The notes under the pieces are model-generated. The model ran no database searches and was not told where the DNA came from. It was given only the letters and a program-made list of their open reading frames with translations. Shown piece by piece: positions 55,003-64,000 of a stretch of DNA of 64,000 nt. Position 1 is the first letter of the stretch. Every line of letters starts with the position of its first letter. Both the position numbers and the translations under genes were made by a program. Source of the DNA: JAHQVI01 sp963749875 (GTDB lineage: Bacteria; Pseudomonadota; Alphaproteobacteria; Rhizobiales; Rhodomicrobiaceae); contig CAVVOX010000002.1 in assembly GCA_963749875.1 (NCBI GenBank), forward strand, positions 1,736,001 through 1,800,000, given 5' to 3'.

Positions 55003-55679
55003 TTTGAGAGCTGGTTCAGCGCAGCGGTGAAGGCCGGGCTTTCGGCAAGGATCTGCTGCGAACGCGCGATGATCTCCTGCACCGGCTCCGGTTGCAGCAG
55101 CGCGTTGATCGGGTAGCCCTTGCCCGTAAAGCCGAGCCGAACGGTCCGGATCGGCGCAGGCCCACCGCCCGTATTCACGATAAGATCACGCCATCCGAAA
55201 TTGCTGTCGGGCCCGATCAGGATCGGAGGACGGATGCGGGTGACGTGGGAAACCGGCCGGAAGCCCGTCGTCCCTTCCTGGAAGACGACCAGCGAACAGC
55301 CGGTCCGCAGGCACCAATCCTGTCCCGCAAACAGCACCACGGCTTCCGGCCGGCCATCGCCATTCAGGTCCGCGCCGGCATAATCGTAATGGCTCCTATT
55401 GCGCTGCTTGGTCAGCCTGTAGCGCTCGACGGCCTTGCGAAGCTCTCCCTCATTGACCGGTCCCGTCAGCGCATTGGAGGGCGCGGCAGCGTCTCGCTTC
55501 GGCGTGAGCGATATTGGCGCCGGCGCGGTGAGCGCGGTATCGGAGCCGCTTGAGTGCCCGCACGCCGTCAGCAAGCCGAGACACAGCATCGCGGCAAACG
55601 CGACGCGAGGCAGCGCTTTCGCGTTCGGGTTCAGATGCAAGCGTTCGAGCCTTTGCATGAAAATCCTTGTCTCGATCAT
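54984..55679 (-). CDS. Putative lipoprotein with a calcium-binding-like loop
   Basis: 231 residues (from the ATG at 55679; the ATG at 55658, MQRLERLHLNP, is an alternative start). The hydrophobic segment AFAAMLCLGLLTAC ends in a lipobox. In the mature part, DYAGADLNGDGRPEAVVLFAG has an FG-GAP/EF-hand-like D-x-N-x-D-G loop, followed by a cysteine pair (WCLRTGCSLVVF). No named family. Convergent with the monooxygenase gene. Confidence 0.8.
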   Translation of the reverse strand: MIETRIFMQRLERLHLNPNAKALPRVAFAAMLCLGLLTACGHSSGSDTALTAPAPISLTPKRDAAAPSNALTGPVNEGELRKAVERYRLTKQRNRSHYDYAGADLNGDGRPEAVVLFAGQDWCLRTGCSLVVFQEGTTGFRPVSHVTRIRPPILIGPDSNFGWRDLIVNTGGGPAPIRTVRLGFTGKGYPINALLQPEPVQEIIARSQQILAESPAFTAALNQLSNQASTQ

Positions 55680-55914
55680 CGTTCAGGGCGCCAAGCGTGC
55701 AGCCTATCAAGATGGTGTCCCTCAACGAGGCGCTATGATGGCTGGCTCCAGAGACCCCCGACGAAATGCCGTTCCGAGCGGCCTTCATGCCACAGTTCAA
55801 ACCGGGACGCATCGGGCGGGCGAAGACGCATGGCTGTTATGCACATTCCTGCGCCCCTTCACCTTTGCCTCCTTTACGTTTAAGCAGTTGCACAAAGTTC
55901 GATCAGGACCGGCG

Positions 55915-56850
55915 ATGGCGCAGACGGCCGAGACGCTCACCATAGACAATAGCCGCACCTTAGCAATCGCGCTCATGTGCTGCGCGATAAGCTGCTTTTC
56001 CGTCCTGGATTCGGCGGCGAAATATCTCGCCATGATGGTAGGGCTGCCGATCCTTCAGATTATCTGGTTCCGATTTGTCAGCCACGCGGCGTTCACCTTC
56101 GTGATCTTCGGACCGCGCAATGTCGTCGGCTCGCTTCGCTCGGCGCGACCGGCCATGCAGATCCTTCGCGGCACCCTGCTGTTTACGACGACCGGCTTCA
56201 ATTTCGCCGCGCTTCGCTATTTGCAGCTCGACCAGGTCGCGACCTTCTTCTTCCTTTCGCCCTTCGTCGTGGCCATCCTGGCGGGGCCGTTTCTCGGCGA
56301 ATGGATCGGATGGCGTCGCTTCATGGCCATTTGCGTCGGATTTTCCGGCGTTATCCTCGTAACGCGGCCGGGCTTCGGCGGCATTCACTGGGCAGCCATC
56401 TATTCCTTCGGGGCGACCTTCTGTTACGCTTGTTACGCGGTTCTGACCCGCTATCTGGCCAATCACGATCCGTCCCTCGTGACCCAGGTCTATTCGCCGC
56501 TGGCCGGCGTTATCGCGCTGGCCCCGGTCGGCCTATGGGTCTGGGAATGGCCCACCGAACTGTGGACCTGGCTGATCATGATCTCGACAGGCATCTCGGG
56601 CGGCTTCGGACATTACCTGCTGATCCTGGCCCACAGACGTGCCCCGGCTCCGATCCTTGCCCCTTTCACCTATGTCGGCCTCATCACTCAGAGCACATTG
56701 GGATATCTGATTTTCAGTGACGTTCCGAGCCCATGGACGCTAGCAGGCGGCGCCGTGATTATCGGCTCCGGCCTTTATCTGCTCTATCGGGAGCGCGTCA
56801 CCGCCAAACGGCCGGCCGCCGTCAGCCTCTCCGCGCCCATGCGCAACTAA
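55915..56850 (+). CDS. DMT superfamily transporter (EamA domains)
   Basis: 311 residues with ten hydrophobic helices in two EamA repeats. First repeat: ALMCCAISCFSVLDSAAKYLAM, IQIIWFRF-like LPILQIIWFRFVSH, LQLDQVATFFFLSPFVVAIL; second: AIYSFGATFCYACYAVLTRYLAN, APILAPFTYVGLITQSTLGYLIFSDVPSPWTLAGGAVIIGSGLYLLY. Exports metabolites such as amino acids or nucleosides in this class; substrate unknown. ATG at 55915 gives the normal length. Confidence 0.92.
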   Translation: MAQTAETLTIDNSRTLAIALMCCAISCFSVLDSAAKYLAMMVGLPILQIIWFRFVSHAAFTFVIFGPRNVVGSLRSARPAMQILRGTLLFTTTGFNFAALRYLQLDQVATFFFLSPFVVAILAGPFLGEWIGWRRFMAICVGFSGVILVTRPGFGGIHWAAIYSFGATFCYACYAVLTRYLANHDPSLVTQVYSPLAGVIALAPVGLWVWEWPTELWTWLIMISTGISGGFGHYLLILAHRRAPAPILAPFTYVGLITQSTLGYLIFSDVPSPWTLAGGAVIIGSGLYLLYRERVTAKRPAAVSLSAPMRN

Positions 56851-56882
56851 CCGGTGCGCGCGCCGGACTAACAAAGCGTGGT

Positions 56883-58061
56883 CTATCGTGCCGACCGCTT
56901 CTCCTTCCATTCCATAAAATCACGGAAAAGCCTGTCGCGTTCCTCTTCGCTCAAATCCAGGAGGGAATTCGTCGGCGCTGTGCGGTCGGAGAACTCACCT
57001 TGCCTGGCAAGGTTCTGCCGGCGCTGCCTGAGCATTTCCTTTGCCGCGCCAAAGCGCTCCCATCCCGGCAATTCCGCCGCGAGATCGACCTCGCGCCATT
57101 TCGGATGTTGCGGCTTTTCCTGAAGCCGCTCGAAGTTCTCGAAGAACGCTTTTGTGAAATTCGCCACTCTGCGATAGCGGTCGCTGTCCCGAGCCCAGTT
57201 GAACACCGCCAGCACCGAACCGACCGCGACGGTCTCGACCACCTGCCCTTCCGGGATGAGATTGGGATAGTCATTATGCGTAAGCTCGGCTCGCAGATAG
57301 TCGTTCCGCAGCGCCTTCGGATAGGGCACGCCGATCAGCCTGAAATCCGCCGCCGGCCGGTCGATCTGAGCGAGCTCCGCCACCGGCTTGCCGCCGAACA
57401 CCACCATCGCCGCAATCTCGCCGCGCCGGAGCGCGTCAATGGCGTCGGCCTGATCAAACGTCACCTCCTTCACCTTGATGCCCAGCGCATCGAAAATCAG
57501 CCGGCTCGATATTTGCGTGCCGCTTCCGGGATTGCCGAGATGGACCTTCTTGCCGAGCAGATCGGCGATCTTCCTGATACCCGGCCGGGCAAGGACGTGC
57601 ATTTCCTCATTGTAGAGTTTCGTGATGTAGCGCAGACGGCTTGAGATATTCGCTCCCAATTCCCCGGTCTTGTCGAAATAGCGAAGGATATCCGACTGCG
57701 TCATCCCCATATCCACGCCCTCAAGGAACAGAAGATCCTTGGTGTTCTGGGCGGCGCCCTTGCCGACGATGGGAAGCACGCGAAGCGATTTGCCGTCATC
57801 CAGAACAGCCGACATGTCATAGGCGAAATAGAGGTAAGTGCCGTTCGGACGGCCCGAAATGATCGTGACGGTATTGGCGTTCAGCTGCTCGGCGAGTTGC
57901 GCCGGGCGCGGCGTGTCCGCCTCCGAAAGCGACCGCGTCGTTTGTGCGATGCGTACCGCGTTGCCGGCCTCTCCCGCATGAGGATTCTGCGCATCGGCCG
58001 CCCTCGTGCCGGTCAACAGCGCGGCGGTCAAGAGCACAAACGCCCAAGATTTCCATCGCAT
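56883..58061 (-). CDS. TAXI family TRAP solute-binding protein
   Basis: 392 residues. Signal peptide MRWKSWAFVLLTAALLTGTRAADA. TAXI features: ANTVTIISGRPNGTYLYFAYDMSAVLDDG, GMTQSDILRYFD, LYNEEMHVLARPGIRKIADLLGKKVHLGNPGSGTQISSRLIFDALGI and GEIAAMVVFGGKPV. The natural partner, a fused 4TM/12TM TRAP permease, is not adjacent, so it is an orphan receptor here. Unusually long tail ends in NSLLDLSEEERDRLFRDFMEWKEKR. Confidence 0.9.
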   Translation of the reverse strand: MRWKSWAFVLLTAALLTGTRAADAQNPHAGEAGNAVRIAQTTRSLSEADTPRPAQLAEQLNANTVTIISGRPNGTYLYFAYDMSAVLDDGKSLRVLPIVGKGAAQNTKDLLFLEGVDMGMTQSDILRYFDKTGELGANISSRLRYITKLYNEEMHVLARPGIRKIADLLGKKVHLGNPGSGTQISSRLIFDALGIKVKEVTFDQADAIDALRRGEIAAMVVFGGKPVAELAQIDRPAADFRLIGVPYPKALRNDYLRAELTHNDYPNLIPEGQVVETVAVGSVLAVFNWARDSDRYRRVANFTKAFFENFERLQEKPQHPKWREVDLAAELPGWERFGAAKEMLRQRRQNLARQGEFSDRTAPTNSLLDLSEEERDRLFRDFMEWKEKRSAR

Positions 58062-58271
58062 GGCGAACTCGTTTCTAACTCGCGGTCCCGCTATTTCGAA
58101 TTTGACTTAAATTTGCGATATTTCGTCAAAACAGCATAGCGCGGCCGCGGGAGCCTTAGCAAATTCCACATTGGGTGCCACGCGGCATTGAAAATCGCGC
58201 CGCCGAGTGTTAGCTCCTGGCTAACTTCAACAGTCTTACCCGCTTATGTGCGCGGGAGTGAGAGGCCTGAA

Positions 58272-60233
58272 ATGATCCATTTGACCTTCCCCGACGGTTC
58301 CGTTCGCGACTTCAAGCCGGGCACTACCGGCGCCGAACTGGCCGCATCCGTTTCGAAATCGCTGGCGAAAAAGGCCGTCGCCTTGTCGCTCGACGGCAAG
58401 CTCGCCGATCTCGCCGATCCGATCGAGCGCGACGCCTCGATCAAAATCGTGACCCGCGACGACCCCGAGGCGCTTGAGCTGATCCGCCATGACTGCGCGC
58501 ATGTCATGGCCGAGGCGGTGCAGGCGCTTTACCCCGGCACCCAGGTCACGATCGGGCCCGTCATCGAGAACGGCTTTTATTACGATTTCTACCGCGAGGA
58601 GAGCTTCACGCCCGATGATCTGACCAGGATCGAGAAGAAGATGCACGAGATCATCGCGGCGGATAAGCTTTTCACCAAGGAAGTCTGGAGCCGGGACGAG
58701 GCGCGGGACTATTTCGAGGACCAGGGCGAGCTGTTCAAGGTCGAGCTGGTCGACGCGATCCCGGAGGATCAGGAGGTCAAGATCTATCGCCAGGGCGAAT
58801 GGCTCGATTTGTGCCGCGGCCCGCATATGACCTCGACCGGCAAGGTCGGCAAAGCCTTCAAGCTGCAAAAGCTGGCGGGCGCTTATTGGCGCGGTGATCA
58901 CCGCAATCCGATGCTTCAGCGCGTCTATGGCACGGCCTGGGCGAAGCCCGCCGATCTCGACGCTTATCTGAAGATGCTGGAGGAGGCGGAGAAGCGCGAT
59001 CACCGGCGTCTCGGCCGGGAGATGGACCTGTTCCATTTCCAGGAAGAGGCGCAAGGCTCGGTGTTCTGGCATCCGAAGGGCTGGACCCTGTTCCGGAACC
59101 TTGTGAACTATATCCGCCGTCGCCAGAACGCCGCCGGCTTCGTCGAGGTGAATTCACCCGACATGATGGAGCGCACGCTTTGGGAGCAGTCGGGCCATTG
59201 GGAGAAGTTCCGCGAGAATATGTACATCGCGGAGACGCCCGACGAGAAAGTGTTCTGCTGCAAGCCGATGAACTGTCCCGGCCATGTGCAGATCTTCAAG
59301 AACGGGCTCAAAAGCTATCGCGATCTGCCGCTCAAACTCGCCGAATTCGGCAAGGTGCACCGCTATGAGCCGTCCGGTGCGCTGCACGGGATTATGCGCG
59401 TGCGGCACTTCACCCAGGACGACGCGCATATCTTCTGCACTCAGGACCAGCTCGAGGAAGAGTGCCTGAAGCTGAACGATATGATCCTCGACATCTACGA
59501 GGATTTCGGCTTCGAGGATGTCATCATCAAGCTGGCGACCCGGCCGGAGGTGCGCGTCGGCGCGGACGAGATCTGGGACGAGGCCGAAACCGCTCTTAAG
59601 GACGCCATGGATTCCGCCGGCGTGCCCTATGACATCAATGAGGGCGAAGGTGCGTTCTATGGACCGAAGCTCGAATATACCCTGCTCGATGCGATTGGAC
59701 GCCACTGGCAATGCGGCACCGTCCAGGTCGATCTGAACATGCCGGAACGCTTAGGCGCGTTTTACATCGGCGCTGATGGCGAAAAGCACGTGCCGGTCAT
59801 GATCCACCGTGCGATCTTCGGCTCGCTGGAGCGGTTCACCGGCATTCTGATCGAGAACTATGCCGGACATTTGCCGCTCTGGCTCTCGCCGGTGCAGGTC
59901 GTCATCGCAACGGTCGTTTCCGAAGCGGACGATTATGCGCTCGACGTTGCCGCCGCCTTGACGAAAGCGGGCCTCCGCGTCGAGACCGATCTGCGCAACG
60001 AGAAGATCAATTACAAGGTGCGTGAGCATTCCATGGCGAAAGCGCCGGTGCTTCTGGTCGTCGGCAGGCGTGAGGCGGAGGAGCGGACGGTCTCCGTCAG
60101 GCGCCTCGGCAGTTCCGCGCAACAGGTCGCGGCGCTCGACGACACGATCGCCGACCTCGCCCGGGAAGCGACGCCGCCCGATCTCCGCACGCGCGAAAGG
60201 CCGACGAAGAAGGCTGCCTCCAAGGCGGCCTGA
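58272..60233 (+). CDS. thrS: Threonyl-tRNA synthetase
   Basis: 653 residues. TGS domain 1-60 (MIHLTFPDGSVRDFKPG), editing domain with HDCAHVMAEAVQALYPG (metal-binding His) and CRGPHM, class II core with motif 2 EPSGALHGIMRVRHFTQDDAHIFC, zinc ligand Cys in NCPGHVQIF, and motif 3 MIHRAIFGSLERF; the anticodon-binding domain spans about 545-640. The ATG at 58272 fits the family start; the frame is open upstream to 58188 but unconserved. A perfect 10-bp GC hairpin follows the stop at 60267-60301. Confidence 0.97.
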   Translation: MIHLTFPDGSVRDFKPGTTGAELAASVSKSLAKKAVALSLDGKLADLADPIERDASIKIVTRDDPEALELIRHDCAHVMAEAVQALYPGTQVTIGPVIENGFYYDFYREESFTPDDLTRIEKKMHEIIAADKLFTKEVWSRDEARDYFEDQGELFKVELVDAIPEDQEVKIYRQGEWLDLCRGPHMTSTGKVGKAFKLQKLAGAYWRGDHRNPMLQRVYGTAWAKPADLDAYLKMLEEAEKRDHRRLGREMDLFHFQEEAQGSVFWHPKGWTLFRNLVNYIRRRQNAAGFVEVNSPDMMERTLWEQSGHWEKFRENMYIAETPDEKVFCCKPMNCPGHVQIFKNGLKSYRDLPLKLAEFGKVHRYEPSGALHGIMRVRHFTQDDAHIFCTQDQLEEECLKLNDMILDIYEDFGFEDVIIKLATRPEVRVGADEIWDEAETALKDAMDSAGVPYDINEGEGAFYGPKLEYTLLDAIGRHWQCGTVQVDLNMPERLGAFYIGADGEKHVPVMIHRAIFGSLERFTGILIENYAGHLPLWLSPVQVVIATVVSEADDYALDVAAALTKAGLRVETDLRNEKINYKVREHSMAKAPVLLVVGRREAEERTVSVRRLGSSAQQVAALDDTIADLAREATPPDLRTRERPTKKAASKAA

Positions 60234-60266
60234 GGCCAACGCCGGCTATCACCCTGCAAAAGCAAT

Positions 60267-60301
60267 CGGCTGCGAGCGCCTTACCCAGGCCCTCGCAGCC
60301 G
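60267..60301. terminator. Hairpin downstream of thrS
   Basis: CGGCTGCGAG (60267-60276) pairs perfectly with CTCGCAGCCG (60292-60301). No T-run follows on the plus strand, while the minus strand has TTTT after it, so its efficiency as a thrS terminator is uncertain. Confidence 0.5.
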
Positions 60302-60499
60302 AAAGGCAATGCTCATGCAACGATCCGAACCCACCCGGCCGTCTTTCCGGAAATCCAGCCATTCTGAACCTGCAGCCAGGACGGTAATCATGTGAAGCAA
60401 CATTAACCTTAAGGCGTAAGTATTTACCTTTTTTGGCGATATTTATTCAAATGCATCTCATTTTGAGACATTTTCTCGGCAGCGTTTCTCGTTGTTGGG

Positions 60500-60919
60500 A
60501 TGAATATTATGAAACGATACACGGCCTGCCTCGTCTCCGCCCTGCTCGCCGGCGTTCTATCGCTCTATTCCACCGCGCAGGCGAAGGCTGCGTCCCACGC
60601 CGTCTTTTCACAGCTGGCCTCACCCATTGGGGCAGGCTCCGATGCGTTGCAGCTCGCGGGCTATTACGACAATTACGACCGGCGCGATGACTATGACGGC
60701 GATTATGGCGAGGACGATGATTACGACGATGGCGGGCATTGCGGCTATACGCATTACAAGAGGAAATATGTTTGTGACGAGACCGTACCGCGGTGCTTCA
60801 GGCAGCGCAAATGCATCTGGTGGTATGGCCGCGAATATTGCCGCTATGGTCAAAAATGCGTCGGCGGCAACGACAGATCGTGCAAATGGATCGAAGTGCC
60901 GGTTCGCAGCTGCCGGTAA
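60500..60919 (+). CDS. Secreted, aspartate- and cysteine-rich protein
   Basis: 139 residues. A signal peptide from MKRYTACLVSALLAGVLSLY ends near AQAKA. A low-complexity acidic stretch (YYDNYDRRDDYDGDYGEDDDYDDGG in pieces, about 55-79) is followed by a basic domain with eight cysteines (HCGYTHYKRKYVCDE, RCFRQRKCIWWYGREYCRYGQKCVGG, SCKWIEVPVRSCR). Acidic then disulfide-rich suggests an outer-surface or calcium-binding protein. No family recognised. ATG 60500 or the second ATG at 60509 as start. Confidence 0.8.
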   Translation: MNIMKRYTACLVSALLAGVLSLYSTAQAKAASHAVFSQLASPIGAGSDALQLAGYYDNYDRRDDYDGDYGEDDDYDDGGHCGYTHYKRKYVCDETVPRCFRQRKCIWWYGREYCRYGQKCVGGNDRSCKWIEVPVRSCR

Positions 60920-61113
60920 GGTCTGAAGACTTCGGGTGCCTCTCCTCCCGCTGAGCGCGGCCGCTCTGGTCGCGCTCCTTTTTGATTGGCCACCTCACCG
61001 TTACTCTTACGCCGCGCACCGCTTGCAATTTCGCCGCGCGGCCGATTGGCAAAGTGCCAAAGCCTGGCCGCCATGCTATCGGAAAATCAGTAGCTTGCTC
61101 AGGGGAGGGCAGG

Positions 61114-62229
61114 ATGACAAGCGAAGCGATCGGCGAGCGGCAGGCGGATCAGCTTTCCGCGCGGCATTTGCTGAACGCGGTCAATGGGGCAAGCGAAGCC
61201 GCAACCACCGCCTGGCTCATCTATCTCGCGCTTTCCGCCTATTTCATCGTGGCCCTGGCGGGCGTTACCCACAACGACCTCCTGCTGAACAGCCCGATTG
61301 CCCTGCCGGTCCTTGGGATTTCGGTCACGCTGGACCGCTTCTTCCTGTTCGCGCCGCCTTTGTTCATCCTCATCCATATCGGCATGATGATGCAGTATGT
61401 CGTGCTGACCCAGAAGCTTTACGCCTTTCTCGGCCTGGTCGAGCGGGAAGAAAGCCGGATGCGGGATACCGAAAGCCCGCCTGCCGATCGGGTTCATCCG
61501 CTGCGCTATGAGCTCAGCAGCAACTTCTTCACCCAGTTTCTGGCAGGTCCGCCGCAATCATTCGTCCTGACCTTTCTGCAGCAGCTCATCGTCTGGGTCA
61601 CCCTGGTGCTGCTGGCAGCGATCGTCCTTCTCTACTTCCAGATCGCCTTTCTTCCGTTCCATGACATGTCCCTGACCTGGGCGCACCGTCTCTACGTCCT
61701 GGTCGATCTCGGTCTCGTCGGACTGGTCGGGACGTTTCTGCCCTCACCGCGCATCGGCTTCTGGTCCTCCTTCTTCTATGGCTGGTGGCGCCACCCGCTG
61801 TTCATGCTGATCACGACCGTCTTCTTCGCCGGCATCTTCGCATTTTCATTCTTCGTGGCCACCGTTCCGGGCGAGGCGCTCGACAAGCGGCTCGCCGCAT
61901 TCGGACCTGCTGTCGAAATACCGGCGCCGTCCGGCGATCCGGTCGAAAGCCGGCAGGTCTTTCTGCCGACAGCCTATTTCTTCGAAGGCGAGGTCGACGA
62001 CGCGACGGGCCGCAGCACCAGCCCCTTCCAACGGAATCTGGTGGTCATGGACCAGGATCTGGTCAATGACAGAGATCTCGCACCGGGCGATCTGAGCCTG
62101 TCCCTGCGCTATCGCGATTTCCGCTATGCCCGGCTCGATCGCAGCGATCTTAAACAGGCCGACCTCACCGGCGCCGATCTCACCGGCGCGAGCCTTACGG
62201 ACACCGTTCTGACCGGAGCGCGGCGCTGA
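61114..62229 (+). CDS. Membrane protein with C-terminal pentapeptide repeats
   Basis: 371 residues. Hydrophobic helices at about 25-45, 70-90, 150-175, 190-210 and 235-260. After a soluble region, the C-terminus has pentapeptide repeats (RYRDFRYARLDRSDLKQADLTGADLTGASLTDTVLTGAR). ATG at 61114 chosen because GGGGAGGG lies 9 bases upstream. Function unknown; pentapeptide tails may act as interaction platforms. Confidence 0.85.
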   Translation: MTSEAIGERQADQLSARHLLNAVNGASEAATTAWLIYLALSAYFIVALAGVTHNDLLLNSPIALPVLGISVTLDRFFLFAPPLFILIHIGMMMQYVVLTQKLYAFLGLVEREESRMRDTESPPADRVHPLRYELSSNFFTQFLAGPPQSFVLTFLQQLIVWVTLVLLAAIVLLYFQIAFLPFHDMSLTWAHRLYVLVDLGLVGLVGTFLPSPRIGFWSSFFYGWWRHPLFMLITTVFFAGIFAFSFFVATVPGEALDKRLAAFGPAVEIPAPSGDPVESRQVFLPTAYFFEGEVDDATGRSTSPFQRNLVVMDQDLVNDRDLAPGDLSLSLRYRDFRYARLDRSDLKQADLTGADLTGASLTDTVLTGARR

Positions 62230-62438
62230 ATCGCCTGGGAGGGACATCATCCGATAATGGCCGGCGTCCGGTGCTTGACATAGCCTGCCGGCCGAACTAG
62301 AACGTTACGCGAACATTAACCTTTCCGACTGTTCTGCGGCGCATAGCCAGATGTGGAAAACACGCAGGCGGCAGCCGCGGCTATTGCCGAAATGCTTAAA
62401 ATGCTGGACGAGTCGCAAGGGATTACAAAGGCAAGCTC

Positions 62439-62942
62439 ATGGCCAGTTCGGTAAACAAAGTCATTTTGGTCGGCAATCTCGGAGCCGATCCCGAAATCAG
62501 GCGGACGCAGGACGGGCGTCCGATCTGCAATCTGCGCGTCGCCACCTCCGAGAACTGGCGCGACAAGGCCACCGGCGAGCGCCGCGAAAAAACCGAATGG
62601 CATCGCGTGGTGATCTTCAATGAGGGGCTTTGCAAGGTTGCCGAGCAATATCTTCGCAAAGGTTCGAAAGTCTATCTTGAAGGGCAGTTGCAGACCCGGA
62701 AGTGGGAAGATCAGAGCGGCCAGGAACGCTATTCGACGGAAGTCGTCCTGCAGAGTTTCAACTCGACCCTGATCATGCTTGACGGCCGGAGCGGTGGCGG
62801 CGGTTATCCTGAGGGAGCGGGTGGATTTCAAGACAGCTCACCCCCATATGACAGAAGCGATGAGCGGCGCTCAAACGGCGGCGGTCCGCACGGTGAAAGT
62901 GGCAGCTTTGACAAAGATCTCGATGATGAAATCCCGTTTTAG
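62439..62942 (+). CDS. ssb: Single-stranded DNA-binding protein
   Basis: 167 residues: OB fold 1-110 (SVNKVILVGNLGADPEIRRTQDG, NLRVATSENWRDKATGERREKTEWHRVVIFNEGLCKVAEQYLRKGSKVYLEGQLQTRKW in pieces), a glycine-rich linker, and the acidic C-terminal tip DLDDEIPF that recruits repair proteins. ATG start. gyrA follows after about 220 bases. Confidence 0.97.
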   Translation: MASSVNKVILVGNLGADPEIRRTQDGRPICNLRVATSENWRDKATGERREKTEWHRVVIFNEGLCKVAEQYLRKGSKVYLEGQLQTRKWEDQSGQERYSTEVVLQSFNSTLIMLDGRSGGGGYPEGAGGFQDSSPPYDRSDERRSNGGGPHGESGSFDKDLDDEIPF

Positions 62943-63163
62943 TACCCTCGTTTCTCGGCAACCTCCGTCTGACTGGCCCTATCCCGCTAATGTACCCGCA
63001 TAAGGGTATTGCAGTGCAGAGCGTCAATTGGTGCGTGGGGCGGCTATCGCCCGAACAGAATTGTCTGGCCGCAGCTTCCCCCCGAATTCTCACATTCAAT
63101 AATCTGAAGGGATGCGCGGGCGCGAAACATCGGTTTTGGTGACAACGATCTCCGGCTAAGACC

Positions 63164-64000
<837 letters not shown>

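Overview
The window is a GC-rich chromosomal segment that reads as Alphaproteobacteria, most likely Hyphomicrobiales (Rhizobiales). The evidence is the set of close homologues and gene pairings: leuD-leuB-asd, dnaG-rpoD with an alphaproteobacterial-type sigma-70 and primase, ssb next to gyrA, a thioredoxin-TPR chaperedoxin beside a LON-domain protein, several TRAP transporter parts, and small alphaproteobacterial families such as the CHCC zinc-finger protein. No genus can be assigned from sequence alone.

Layout. 1-5 kb: a TRAP transporter (dctP-dctQ-dctM) followed by a crotonase and a class III CoA-transferase, apparently an organic-acid uptake and CoA-activation operon, then a TetR regulator. 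5.6-9 kb: a palindromic repeat, a YfcG-type glutathione transferase, a CorA transporter and a frameshifted PQQ-type sugar dehydrogenase. 9.2-10.0 kb: an IS5/IS427-like insertion sequence. 10.2-19.8 kb: a minus-strand cluster of transglutaminase-like, circularly permuted ATP-grasp and alpha-E proteins, present both as separate genes and as a fusion. Its first two genes carry about ten single-base indels in 1.25 kb. 20-24.3 kb: a cNMP-binding protein, an OmpR-type regulator, an L,D-transpeptidase, a LON-domain protein, a CnoX-like chaperedoxin and a prolyl-tRNA deacylase.

24.5-34.4 kb is an accessory stretch beginning at tRNA-Gly(GCC). It holds hairpin-rich non-coding DNA with integrase-arm-like repeats, a CBS protein, a small secreted repeat protein, a DUF2147 protein, and an unrecognised two-gene module. 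The module is a 352-residue protein followed by a 1034-residue protein with an N-terminal AAA-type ATPase and a C-terminal HerA/VirB4-type ATPase. Next come a second copy of the IS, which interrupts a neighbouring convergent gene, an IS1-family remnant, and a macro-domain protein. The two-gene module and its broken neighbour are the best candidates for an undescribed, possibly anti-phage, system.

34.4-47.6 kb returns to metabolic genes: a VOC protein, an SDR, a histone-deacetylase-like protein, a DUF442 phosphatase, a Tat-exported transglutaminase-like protein, leuD, leuB, an AbrB-type permease, asd, a TSUP permease, pdxY with a DUF429 gene, and a CitE-like lyase with a lipoprotein. 47.7-64 kb is core: dnaG, rpoD, a patatin, a zinc-finger protein, an FAD monooxygenase, a DMT transporter, a TAXI solute-binding protein, thrS, secreted and membrane proteins, ssb and the 5' part of gyrA, which runs off the window.
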